Positions 1 through 8,091 of a DNA stretch of 64,000 bases are shown piece after piece. A program made the translations under genes and the position numbers. Source of the stretch: Microbacterium timonense. GTDB taxonomy: Bacteria; Actinomycetota; Actinomycetes; Actinomycetales; Microbacteriaceae. The notes beneath the pieces were generated by a model. It worked only from the letters and a program-made list of their open reading frames with translations. It did no database searches and was not told where the DNA came from. The DNA lies in contig NZ_OLMV01000001.1 of the NCBI RefSeq assembly GCF_900292075.1, positions 744,001-808,000 on the forward strand, given 5' to 3'. Within the stretch, counting starts at the first letter, position 1, and every line of letters starts with the position of its first letter.

Positions 1-2
1 CG

Positions 3-2462
3 ACGGGTGCGCGCGTGCTCGCGGCCCTCGCATCGAGCGCCCAAGCCTGGCAAACCGCGGGGCGCAGAGACGACGATCTGCTTCTGGGCGCCCGACTCAC
101 CATCGCGCTGGAGTGGCGCGATGCGGGTCCCCGTGACCTGACGACGATCGAGGCCGACTTCCTGCAGCAATCCGCAGCGCGGCAGGAGGACGAACGCCGA
201 AGCCTCCACGAGCGGGCGGAGCGCGACCGGCACCAGAACCGCCGACTGCGCCGCGCTCTCGCGGGTGCCGGCGCGCTCCTGGTCGTCGCACTCGCCGCGG
301 GCGGGTTCGCGGCGGTCCGCAGCGCTCAAGCCGTCGCCGCCGCCGAGGACTCCTGGACGGAGGCCCTTACCGCGACGGCAGTGGGCGTGCGAACCGAGGA
401 CCCAACGTTGTCGGCCCTCCTGGCGGCGGAGGCGTATCGCCGATGGCCCCTCGACGCCCGCACACGCCGAGCGCTGATGACCGTCATGGATGCCCCGGTC
501 GCCAGCGTCTGGTCCGCCCCGATCCCGGAAGGCATCTACTCCGGCGCGTTGATCCCAGGATCCAGCGAGGCACTCGTCGTGACGAAAGGGCGCGTCGCTG
601 TCACCTACGACGTCGAATCGGGCCGCCCGAACAACCGGCTCCAGATCGCCCTCGATCGGGTGGAGACCGGTTCGGGATACTCCGCGGTCACCACCGTCAG
701 CCCCGACGGCCGCGTGGCCGTCGTCGCGGACTCCTTTCCGCGGGAGGCGAGGATGGCGTGGGAGTGCTGTGCGACCTCGCTGGCTTTCCTCGATCTGGTC
801 GCCGGCGTGCCGATCGGTCCGCCGGTGCAGATCTCGCAGCATCTGCACCGGGTGGTGCGCTTCTCGGAGGATGGCAGTCTGTTGTATGCGACGGACTACG
901 AGACCGGCGAGCTGCTGGCGGTCGACGTCTCCTCGGGGCTCGTCACCGGACGCGCCTCGGTCCTGCGCGACGGCGACCACGCCGCGCTGACCGGCAGCTT
1001 CCTCAGCAGCGTCACCCCGTGGGGGACGGATCGCATCGTCGTCGGGAGCGCACTTGCCGTCTCGGTGCTGAGGGCTGTCGACCTCTCTGTCGTCGCACGA
1101 TGGGATGTGCCGGTCGCCACTGCGAACGAATCCGTGCTGCCCGTCGGAGAAGACACCCTGATCGGACTGGGTGGCGCGGGGGTGACGGCGGTGGACATGA
1201 CCAGCGGCGGCGTGCTCTGGTCGCGCCCCCTGGCACCCTCGGCCTGCCAGTGGATCGTGGCCGCGCCAGAGCACAGAGTGTTCTTCTGCGGTGAGAATCT
1301 GGGGCGGATGACCGAGTGGCTCATCGCTACCGGCGAACCGACGGGGCGGGTGCTCGACGCGGGGGCCGGCGCCGTCAGTCCTCTCGGATACTCTGCCGAC
1401 ACTTCGCAGCTCGTCGTGGCTGACGCTTCGGACTCGACGCTGGTCGCCTGGCCCGTGGGCGGTTCGGGCCCCGCCTCTGAGGTCGTCGCAGCGCAGCGCT
1501 CGCTGATAGGCGGGTACGAACCGGGCGCTGGACGGTTCGTCGTCAGCGGGCGGACCCCGCAGGAAGCGGCACAGGTCATGTCCACGACGGAAGGAGGATC
1601 CGGCGAGTGGTCGCCCCTGCCGTCCGACAGAAGACCGGTGGGCTGGTCAGGTGCGGGCGCGATTGCGGCGCAAGATCCGTCAGGACGATTCGGGATACAG
1701 GTACTGGGCGGACGCTGGACCGTCATGTCCCGCGGTACGGATGCGATATGGCCGGGCCGAGATGGCGACCTCGCGTACGTCGTTCGTGCCAGGCAGCCGG
1801 GATCCGCCGAGGAGACGCAGGTCGCAGTCGTCGATCAATCCGGGCGAGAGACAGGGGTCTTCCTGTCCGCGGGGACCCGCGTCATGTCGATCTCGGACTC
1901 GGCCGCACTCGACCTCGTCGTCGTGACGACGTGGGCTCAGGCTCAGAACAGGTTCGAGACCCGCGTCTACGAGCGGAGCACCGGCCGGGAGTTGGCCCGA
2001 GGGCTCTTCGGCGCTCGCGTCACGGTGCTCGCGCCGACCGGCCAGGTGATGAGCACCGCCGGACGCGACCTCACGGTGAGCGAGGCCCGCACGCTGGCGC
2101 CGATCAGCGTGGTCGCCCTTGCAGGTGGCAGGCATGACGCCCTCCAGGTGAGCGACGACGGACGGACGATCGTGGCCGTGGATGCCGACTCCGCCCTCCT
2201 GTATGACCTGGCTGGGCGGATCGCCCTGGCGGACCTCGCCGTCGCGACGGAGGAAGGGGCGGCGCACGCCGTCCTCCGGCACGACGGCGCCGAGGTACTC
2301 CTGGATTCCCCGGCGGGGGTCGTGGCGTGGAACCTCGACCCGGCGGCTCAGTTCCGAGCGGCGTGCCGGGCGGCCGGACGCGAGTTGACAGCGGTGGAGT
2401 GGGCGACCCATGTCGGAACTGAGCCGCAGACCGCCACTTGTCGCTCGGTACTGAGGCGTTGA
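3..2462 (+). CDS. nSTAND1/WD40-type membrane protein, 3' part (5' end outside window)
   Basis: The reading frame is open from the first bases, so the gene begins upstream; about 819 codons are visible. Residues ~45-82 are charged and helical, residues ~85-107 are one hydrophobic membrane segment, and the next ~110 residues contain the stretch LSALLAAEAYRRWPLDARTR. That stretch is typical of actinobacterial proteins joining a STAND ATPase (here missing) to a C-terminal WD40-like beta-propeller. The rest (~190-800) is Gly/Val/Asp-rich repeated beta-strand sequence fitting a propeller. Such proteins are thought to act as signalling or regulatory scaffolds; the ligand is unknown. The family call rests on the visible C-terminal portion only. 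The next gene, serA, is convergent, 38 bp away. Confidence 0.7.
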   Translation, partial: TGARVLAALASSAQAWQTAGRRDDDLLLGARLTIALEWRDAGPRDLTTIEADFLQQSAARQEDERRSLHERAERDRHQNRRLRRALAGAGALLVVALAAGGFAAVRSAQAVAAAEDSWTEALTATAVGVRTEDPTLSALLAAEAYRRWPLDARTRRALMTVMDAPVASVWSAPIPEGIYSGALIPGSSEALVVTKGRVAVTYDVESGRPNNRLQIALDRVETGSGYSAVTTVSPDGRVAVVADSFPREARMAWECCATSLAFLDLVAGVPIGPPVQISQHLHRVVRFSEDGSLLYATDYETGELLAVDVSSGLVTGRASVLRDGDHAALTGSFLSSVTPWGTDRIVVGSALAVSVLRAVDLSVVARWDVPVATANESVLPVGEDTLIGLGGAGVTAVDMTSGGVLWSRPLAPSACQWIVAAPEHRVFFCGENLGRMTEWLIATGEPTGRVLDAGAGAVSPLGYSADTSQLVVADASDSTLVAWPVGGSGPASEVVAAQRSLIGGYEPGAGRFVVSGRTPQEAAQVMSTTEGGSGEWSPLPSDRRPVGWSGAGAIAAQDPSGRFGIQVLGGRWTVMSRGTDAIWPGRDGDLAYVVRARQPGSAEETQVAVVDQSGRETGVFLSAGTRVMSISDSAALDLVVVTTWAQAQNRFETRVYERSTGRELARGLFGARVTVLAPTGQVMSTAGRDLTVSEARTLAPISVVALAGGRHDALQVSDDGRTIVAVDADSALLYDLAGRIALADLAVATEEGAAHAVLRHDGAEVLLDSPAGVVAWNLDPAAQFRAACRAAGRELTAVEWATHVGTEPQTATCRSVLRR

Positions 2463-2500
2463 GGAATCGACTCGCGAGCGCTTCCCGCGCGCCGCACGGC

Positions 2501-4105
2501 TCACTCCTCGGTGAGCTCGATCCGACGGAACAGGTCGGCGCCGACGGACTCGCGCATCTCGTCGAGGAGGTCATCCGGCACGGGCGAGTCGACGGTGAGC
2601 ACCGAGAGCGCACGACCGCTGGCGTCGGCCTGGGCGACCTGGAGCCCTGCGATGTTGATGCCGGCGCCGCCGAGCTTCTGGCCGTAGATCGCGACGATCC
2701 CGGGACGGTCGGCGTAGCGCATCACCAGGTGGTGACGCTCCATCGGAACCTCGATCTCGTAGCCGTTGATGCCGACGACCTTGGGAACCATCCGCGTCCC
2801 CGCGAGGGTGCCGGCGACGGTGAGGACCGTGCCGTCGGCCAGTGTCCCCCGCAGGATCGTGATGTTGCGGTAGAGCGGGCTCTCCGCCTCGACGATCAGT
2901 CGCGTCTCGATGCCGCGCTGCTCGGCGAACAGGGGTGCGTTCACGTACGACACGTTCTCGCTGACGACGTTCGCGAGGATGCCCTTGAGAGCCGCGAGCC
3001 GGTAGACGCTGACGTCGTAGGCGGCCAGCTCGCCGCGCACCTCGATGTCCAGGTTCGTCAGCGCGCTGTGGGACAGGCCGGTGAAGAACTGGCCGAGCTT
3101 CTCGACCAGGGCGATGCCCGGGCGAACGAACGGGTCGATGACACCGCCGGCGACGTTGACGGCGTCCGGCACGAGGTCGCCTTCGAGTGCGAGCTTGACG
3201 GACTTGGCCACCGAGACGCCGGCCTTCTCCTGCGCCTCCTCGGTGGACGCGCCGAGGTGCGGCGTCACGATCACGTTCGGCAGGCTGAGCAGCGGGAACG
3301 CGGTGCCCTCAGGAGCAGGCGGCTCGCTCGTGAAGACGTCGAGGCCGGCCCCGGCGATCTCGCCCTCCGACAGTGCCGTGTAGAGCGCCGCTTCGTCGAT
3401 GAGGCCGCCGCGGGCGACGTTCACGACGTACGCGGACTTCTTCATGCGGCGGAACTGCTCGGCCCCGATCATCCCGGTCGTCTCGGGCGTCTTCGGCATG
3501 TGGATCGTCACGAAGTCGCTCTGCGAGAGCAGGTCGTCCAGTTCCAGCAGCTGCACGCCGAGCTGCTGCGCGCGCGCGGGCGTGACGTAGGGGTCGTAGG
3601 CGACGACCGTCACACCGAACGCCTGCAGCCGGGCGGCGATCAGCGCACCGATACGCCCGAGCCCGATGATGCCCACCGTCTTCTCGAAGAGCTCCGTGCC
3701 CGTGAAGGCGCTGCGCTTCCACGCCCCGCCGGCGAGCGAGGCGTGGGCGGCGGGGATCCGCCGCGCGAGGCTCAGGATGTGCCCGATCGTGAGCTCCGCC
3801 GCCGAGATGATGTTCGACGTCGGCGCGTTCACCACCATCACTCCGGCCGTGGTCGCCGCCTTGATGTCGACGTTGTCGAGGCCCACGCCCGCGCGGGCGA
3901 CCACCTTGAGGACGGGGGCGGCGGCGATCGCCTCGGCATCCACCTTCGTCGCGGAGCGGATCAGCACCGCGTTCGCGTCGCCCAGCGCCGACAGCAGCGC
4001 CGGCCGGTCGGTGCCGTCGACGTAGCGCACGTCGAAGTCCGGACCGAGGGCGTCGATCGTGGCGGGTGAGAGCTCTTCGGCGATGAGGACGACAGGCTTC
4101 GGCAC
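2501..4105 (-). CDS. serA: D-3-phosphoglycerate dehydrogenase
   Basis: Catalyses NAD-dependent oxidation of 3-phosphoglycerate, the first step of serine biosynthesis. The 534-aa protein is the long (type I) form. The substrate-binding part carries RAGVGLDNVD (~71-80) and the NAD fold carries GIIGLGRIG (~145-153). Catalytic Arg is in NVARGGLIDE and catalytic His in TPHLGAS. An intervening ASB domain (~315-450) and a C-terminal ACT domain (RPGIVAIYGQKLGGAGINIA) follow, so serine feedback is likely. I chose GTG 4105 because GAAGGA lies 6 nt upstream and translation begins with the conserved PKPVVLIAEELS; a further-upstream ATG would add 20 unrelated residues. A likely -10 box (TAGGCT on the minus strand, 4190-4195) lies upstream. 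Confidence 0.96.
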   Translation of the reverse strand: MPKPVVLIAEELSPATIDALGPDFDVRYVDGTDRPALLSALGDANAVLIRSATKVDAEAIAAAPVLKVVARAGVGLDNVDIKAATTAGVMVVNAPTSNIISAAELTIGHILSLARRIPAAHASLAGGAWKRSAFTGTELFEKTVGIIGLGRIGALIAARLQAFGVTVVAYDPYVTPARAQQLGVQLLELDDLLSQSDFVTIHMPKTPETTGMIGAEQFRRMKKSAYVVNVARGGLIDEAALYTALSEGEIAGAGLDVFTSEPPAPEGTAFPLLSLPNVIVTPHLGASTEEAQEKAGVSVAKSVKLALEGDLVPDAVNVAGGVIDPFVRPGIALVEKLGQFFTGLSHSALTNLDIEVRGELAAYDVSVYRLAALKGILANVVSENVSYVNAPLFAEQRGIETRLIVEAESPLYRNITILRGTLADGTVLTVAGTLAGTRMVPKVVGINGYEIEVPMERHHLVMRYADRPGIVAIYGQKLGGAGINIAGLQVAQADASGRALSVLTVDSPVPDDLLDEMRESVGADLFRRIELTEE

Positions 4106-4225
4106 GGGTGTTCCTTCGGGGGCGGTGCGCGAACGCGCGGAGCAGGCCAGGATGCCGCGCCGCACGCCGTCGGGGGCGAGGCCTGTGCCAGCCTATCGCG
4201 GGTCCGCCGCCGTCCCCGACCGTGT

Positions 4226-4245
4226 GACGGCGCTCGAGCGCCGTC
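4226..4245 (-). terminator. 20-bp perfect palindrome after the small membrane-protein operon
   Basis: GACGGCGCTC is followed directly by its exact reverse complement, abutting the stop codon of the 4246-4611 gene. As RNA it gives an 8-bp GC-rich stem closed by UCGA. There is no clear U-tract, so its role as a terminator or mRNA-stabilising hairpin is inferred from position. Confidence 0.5.
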
Positions 4246-4611
4246 TCAGGCGAGGAACGACGCGGAGTTCAGCGTGGTGTACGCCACCACGTTCAGCCAG
4301 AAGACGGCGACCACGGCCAGCCCTGTGATCATGACGAGGAACAGCTCGTGGGCGGCACGGCGGTAGCCGATCGCGAAGGCCCCTCCCCACACCAGCAGGG
4401 GGAACAGAGCGGCGAAGATCCAGATGAACCAGCCGAGCGGGTTGAGGGTGAGGCCGGCGTCGGCGAAGACGCCCAGTGTGGCCACGAGATTCCCGATCGC
4501 GTTCCACACCGCGTAGGCGTAGAAGAGCCCGACGGCTCCGGAGATGGTGGCCACCAACCAGGTCGGCGTCGCCGCCTTGTTCGCCGTGACGGGGCGGGCG
4601 TTCTCGCTCAT
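4246..4611 (-). CDS. small integral membrane protein (121 aa)
   Basis: Not recognised by function. The protein has about three hydrophobic helices (~18-38, ~60-82, ~90-112) with a WLVATISGAVGLFYAYAVWN start and an IGYRRAAHEL turn, so it sits in the cytoplasmic membrane. ATG 4611 is chosen because it overlaps the stop of the upstream gene in an ATGA arrangement, indicating translational coupling; longer in-frame extensions are the antisense of that gene. The two genes probably form one operon and possibly one complex. A perfect palindrome follows the stop. Confidence 0.75.
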   Translation of the reverse strand: MSENARPVTANKAATPTWLVATISGAVGLFYAYAVWNAIGNLVATLGVFADAGLTLNPLGWFIWIFAALFPLLVWGGAFAIGYRRAAHELFLVMITGLAVVAVFWLNVVAYTTLNSASFLA

Positions 4612-5159
4612 TGCCCGACCGCCCCGATCATCACGAACGGCCACGGGAGCAGCACCACGACCCCCGCCGCCAGCCACGCGAACCGCACCCACGGCCGACT
4701 GCGTCGCGTGAGGACGAACGCCGAGACGAACCACAGGACGGGCGCGAGGACCGCGAGCCACAGACTCCCCTGATACATGACGTCCAGCACCAGATACTGC
4801 GCCCGGCCCTGCAGGCGGAGGCCGCCGATCAGCCACCCGATCGCGTAGAGCGCGTAGACACCACCCAGGACACCCAGGGCCACCAGCGCGCCGTTGCCCA
4901 GCGGCGGCCGTTGCGGTGCCGGGACATCCCGCTCGGTGGTCTCTGCCTCGGATGCCGACGCACCCGCCTCCGCCGCGTTCAGGCCCTCACTGCCCCGGCC
5001 GACCGCGGTGAAGCCCGCCGGAAGGTCCACCGGCTCGGCGACCGGGTCAGGCGCCCCCTCGGGCGATGGCCGGTCATCCGAGGCGCCGGAAGACCGCAGG
5101 TCGAGTGTGGGATCGTCGTCGCCGTCCCACGTCAGGGCGTCGTCGTCGCGGCCGGTCAC
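4608..5159 (-). CDS. membrane protein with acidic disordered N-terminus (183 aa)
   Basis: Function unknown. Residues 1-85 are acidic, Pro/Ser/Glu-rich and probably disordered (begins MTGRDDDALTWDGDDDPTLD). Three hydrophobic helices follow (~90-110, ~125-148, ~155-178) with a basic RRSRPWVRF loop. It is coupled to the downstream 121-aa membrane gene by a 4-nt overlap. It ends a minus-strand block just upstream of cutC but is separated from it by 20 bp, so a shared transcript is possible. Similar proteins in related actinobacteria are usually left as hypothetical. Confidence 0.75.
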   Translation of the reverse strand: MTGRDDDALTWDGDDDPTLDLRSSGASDDRPSPEGAPDPVAEPVDLPAGFTAVGRGSEGLNAAEAGASASEAETTERDVPAPQRPPLGNGALVALGVLGGVYALYAIGWLIGGLRLQGRAQYLVLDVMYQGSLWLAVLAPVLWFVSAFVLTRRSRPWVRFAWLAAGVVVLLPWPFVMIGAVGQ

Positions 5160-5179
5160 GGTCCCAGCGTAACGCCGGC

Positions 5180-5893
5180 TCAGCCGGCGGCCGCCACCGC
5201 CTGGGCGACGACGGCAGGATCGGTCGCATCGTGTCCGGCGGATCCGCCGCCCGGCCCGGAGGGGGCATCCGTGCCCACCCGCGAGCGCGCTGACAGGTGC
5301 ACCGCGTCGACCCCGACGGCGAACAGCGCGGGGATGTCGGCCGGGCGCACGCCGCCCCCGGCCATGACCTCGGTCTCACCCGATCGTGCCGCGAACTGCC
5401 TGAGCAGTCCGAGGCCGTCCACGGACCGGGCGGCTCCCCCCGACGTCAGGACGCGGTCGACGCCTTCGGCCACGAGCACGTCGAACACGGCGGAGGGATC
5501 CGCGGCGGCGTCGATGGCCCGGTGGAACACGAGCGCGGCCGGCCCCGCGGCATCCCGCCACCGGCGTAGGGCGTCGAGGTCTGCGCGGCCCTTCTCGTCG
5601 AGCGCACCGACGACCACTCCCCCGGCCCCGCGGGTCACGCAGGCCCGGATGTCGGCCGCGACCAGCGCGACCTCCTCCGGGTCGTAGACGAAACCGCCGC
5701 CGCGCGGGCGGACCAGCACGTTGACCGCCGCCGGGTCGACGGCCGACAGCACGCCCTCCAGCACGGCGAGGGAAGGCGTCAGACCGCCGACCTCGAGCGC
5801 CTGGCAGAGTTCCAGACGGCTGGCGCCCGCGGCCATCGCCGCCCTGGCACCCGCAGGGTCCTGGACGGCGATCTCGACGGTGCGCGCAGGCAT
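5180..5893 (-). CDS. cutC: CutC family TIM-barrel protein (first of two paralogues)
   Basis: The 237-aa protein matches the CutC family over its whole length: VEIAVQDPAGARAAMAAGAS, LELCQALEVGGLTPS, NVLVRPRGGGFVYDPEE, FHRAIDAAAD, RVLTSGGAA, VMAGGGVRP and VHLSAR. CutC was named for copper homeostasis in E. coli but its true activity is not settled. Here it is the last gene of a sugar-uptake/fucosidase operon and sits 9 bp after a paralogue that is about half identical. That setting argues for a role linked to carbohydrate metabolism rather than copper (inference). No copper chaperone or exporter is nearby. Confidence 0.88.
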   Translation of the reverse strand: MPARTVEIAVQDPAGARAAMAAGASRLELCQALEVGGLTPSLAVLEGVLSAVDPAAVNVLVRPRGGGFVYDPEEVALVAADIRACVTRGAGGVVVGALDEKGRADLDALRRWRDAAGPAALVFHRAIDAAADPSAVFDVLVAEGVDRVLTSGGAARSVDGLGLLRQFAARSGETEVMAGGGVRPADIPALFAVGVDAVHLSARSRVGTDAPSGPGGGSAGHDATDPAVVAQAVAAAG

Positions 5894-5902
5894 GACGTGA
5901 GC

Positions 5903-6754
5903 CTATCCCCCACTCACACACCCGTTTGTGCGGAGAACACGCCGTTCCGCGCGCGACGACAACGGCGTGTTCTCCGCACAAACCGACGCAAGAGGTTTGG
6001 GAGCGGAGTCCTGCGCTCCGGTGGCGTTCGCCCGGGCCGCGGCCGCCGCTGCGGCGACCGCTTCGGCGACGATGACGGGGGCGGTGACGTCGTGTCCTTC
6101 CGCGCCGCCGCCGGGTCCGGACGGATGCTCCGTTCCCGTGCGGCGACGGGCAGACAGGTGCACCGCTCCGGCGCCGGCGAAGACGAGGTGCGGGATGTCC
6201 TGCGGGGTCACCCCGCCGCCCGCGACGACCTGCGTTGTCGAGCCGGACAGCCGCGCGTAGGCGGCGAGGCGCTCCACGCCGTCGATGGTCCTCCTCGCAC
6301 CGCCCGAGGTGAGCACCCGGTCCACCCGTTCCTCCAGGAGCGCGTCGAACACCTGCGCACTGCGGGGTGAGGCGTCGATGGCGCGGTGGAACACGAAGGC
6401 CGCGGCGCCGGCGGCATCCCGCCACCGGCGCAGGGCATCCACGTCCGCATCGCCGTGACGATCGAGCGCGCCGACGACGACACCTCCCACTCCCCGTTCG
6501 ACCAACGCGCGGATGTCGGCGGTGACGACCGCGACCTCGTCGGCGTCGTACACGTAGCCGCCGCCGCGCGGACGCACGAGCACGTTGACGCGCGCCGCGC
6601 CGATCGCGGAGCACACCGCCTCCACCTGCGCGATGGACGGGGTGAGGCCGCCCACCACGAGGGCCTGGCACAGCTCGACGCGGTCTGCTCCCGCGTCGAC
6701 AGCGGCGCGAGCGCCCGCCGCGTCCTGCACCGCGATCTCGACCGCGACCGTCAC
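5903..6754 (-). CDS. CutC family TIM-barrel protein (second paralogue, extended C-terminus)
   Basis: Residues 1-240 align with the neighbouring CutC: VEIAVQDAAGARAAVDAGAD, VELCQALVVGGLTPS, VNVLVRPRGGGYVYDADE, VFHRAIDAS, VLTSGGARR and VHLSARRRTG. GTG 6754 is chosen because it overlaps the fucosidase stop as GTGA. The protein is 283 aa, roughly 45 residues longer than its paralogue. The extra tail (after AEAVAAAAAAARANATG) is encoded across a 23-bp perfect inverted repeat (5924-5983), giving VCAENTP and RRVLRTNG segments unlike any CutC sequence. The repeat may have displaced the original stop codon. Confidence 0.85.
   Translation of the reverse strand: MTVAVEIAVQDAAGARAAVDAGADRVELCQALVVGGLTPSIAQVEAVCSAIGAARVNVLVRPRGGGYVYDADEVAVVTADIRALVERGVGGVVVGALDRHGDADVDALRRWRDAAGAAAFVFHRAIDASPRSAQVFDALLEERVDRVLTSGGARRTIDGVERLAAYARLSGSTTQVVAGGGVTPQDIPHLVFAGAGAVHLSARRRTGTEHPSGPGGGAEGHDVTAPVIVAEAVAAAAAAARANATGAQDSAPKPLASVCAENTPLSSRAERRVLRTNGCVSGG
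5924..5983. repeat. 23-bp perfect inverted repeat, 14-nt loop (REP-like)
   Basis: The left arm 5924-5946 begins GTTTGTGCGGAGAACACG and is exactly complementary to the right arm 5961-5983; the loop is 5947-5960. The repeat lies inside the 3' end of the second cutC, so it is transcribed and translated. No T-tract follows on either side. It looks like a mobile palindrome or strong hairpin rather than a standard terminator. Confidence 0.8.
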
Positions 6755-8091
6755 AGCACCACGCGGAGCGCCGCCGCCGCGTCGCCCCGCAATCCCTCGG
6801 GGACCACGGCCCTGGTGCCACCGTCCGGCCGCGTGTCGGCCTCGGCCTCGCCGTCGGCCCAGTAGGCGCGCGCGCCAGCCAGCTCGTGCGGCAGGTCGAT
6901 GATCCCCGCGCTCGGATCCAGCGCGATGACGTTCACCACGCCCTCCGCGGCCGTGTACGCACGCGGCGCACCGGTCTGCTCGCACGCGCGGATCCACGGC
7001 CGGGTTCCGTAGACGGCAGCGCCGTCGCGGCGCAGCCAGGCACCGAGCTCACGCATCGCCGCCGCCTGCAACTCCGGGATGGAGCCGTCGGCACGCGGTC
7101 CGACGTTGATCAGCAGGTTCCCGTTCTTGCTGACGACGTCGGCGAGGAGGCGGATGAGAGCGGCCCCCGAAAGGGAGTGCCGGGCGTCCTCTGCCTGGTT
7201 GTAGCCGAAGGAGTACCCCAGTCCCCGCGTCGACTCCCACGGGTGCTCGATGATGTCGGCGACGTGTGTGTATTCGCGGGTGAGGAAGCCGTGCCGCGGC
7301 ACGCCCCACCGGTCGTTGATCGCCCCGTCGGGCACGGCGTCGAAATAGCGCCGCAGCAGCGCGGCGACGCCGTAGTCCTCCCTGCCTTTTCCGCCGTCCG
7401 GCCACTCGATGTCGTTCCACAGCAGATCGGGACGGAACTTCTCCACGAGTTCATCCAGCTGCGCGGCCGCGTATCGCGAGAACCACTCGTCGGCGCGCCG
7501 GAAGCGGAACAGGTCGGTGTCGGACTGGATCGGCGGGAAGTCGCTGACATGCCAGTCCAGCGCGCCCGAGAAGTACACCCCGAATCGCGCTCCCGCCTGG
7601 CGCGTCGCGTCGTGCAGTTCTGCGATGAGGTCACGGCCGGGCCCGCGGCGGGATGCCGTGAAAGTCGTGGTGGCGGTGTCCCACAGGCAGAAACCGTCGT
7701 GATGCTTGGTCGTCGGGACGACATACCTCGCACCGGCGTCGACGAGCGCGTCCACGAAGGCGTCGGCGTCGAACGCCCCGGGGTCCCAGAGTTCGGCCAG
7801 GTCCTCATAGCTCGTGCCCGTGCCGTAGAGCCGCTGGTGGCGCTCCCACGTCGGGCTGCCGGGGATGCGCACCGTGTTCGCGTACCACTCGGCGTACTGG
7901 TGGTGAGCGTACGCATCCTCCGCCGGGACACCGCCCGGCGGGTGGGCGGGCGCCCAGGCGGGCACCGAGTACAGGCCCCAATGGACGAAGAAGCCCAGTT
8001 TGGCGTCGCGGTACCACTCGGGCACGGGCGCCTCCGGGTATTCGGGCGCCGCGTCGCCGAGGTCCGGCCCGGTCCGCGTCTCGAAGTTCAT
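6751..8091 (-). CDS. GH29 alpha-L-fucosidase (intracellular)
   Basis: The 446-aa glycoside hydrolase family 29 enzyme should cleave terminal alpha-L-fucose. Visible signatures are KLGFFVHWGLYSVPAW (~31-46), VVPTTKHHDGFCLWDT (~124-139, with the substrate-binding His pair) and DLLWNDIEWPDGG. In the last of these, D227 sits at the position of the family nucleophile. NLLINVGPRADGSIP is another conserved block. There is no signal peptide, so the substrate should be imported by the adjacent ABC system. Start ATG 8091 overlaps the upstream M81 gene by 4 nt, and its stop overlaps the GTG of the following cutC. Confidence 0.92.
   Translation of the reverse strand: MNFETRTGPDLGDAAPEYPEAPVPEWYRDAKLGFFVHWGLYSVPAWAPAHPPGGVPAEDAYAHHQYAEWYANTVRIPGSPTWERHQRLYGTGTSYEDLAELWDPGAFDADAFVDALVDAGARYVVPTTKHHDGFCLWDTATTTFTASRRGPGRDLIAELHDATRQAGARFGVYFSGALDWHVSDFPPIQSDTDLFRFRRADEWFSRYAAAQLDELVEKFRPDLLWNDIEWPDGGKGREDYGVAALLRRYFDAVPDGAINDRWGVPRHGFLTREYTHVADIIEHPWESTRGLGYSFGYNQAEDARHSLSGAALIRLLADVVSKNGNLLINVGPRADGSIPELQAAAMRELGAWLRRDGAAVYGTRPWIRACEQTGAPRAYTAAEGVVNVIALDPSAGIIDLPHELAGARAYWADGEAEADTRPDGGTRAVVPEGLRGDAAAALRVVL

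Noticed and set aside
2438..4069. 543-codon plus-strand frame
   Set aside because: Antisense of serA, with no motif; the serA frame has full conserved domains.
5180..6754. Copper-resistance locus
   Set aside because: CutC alone does not establish copper handling, and no exporter, chaperone or copper sensor is nearby.
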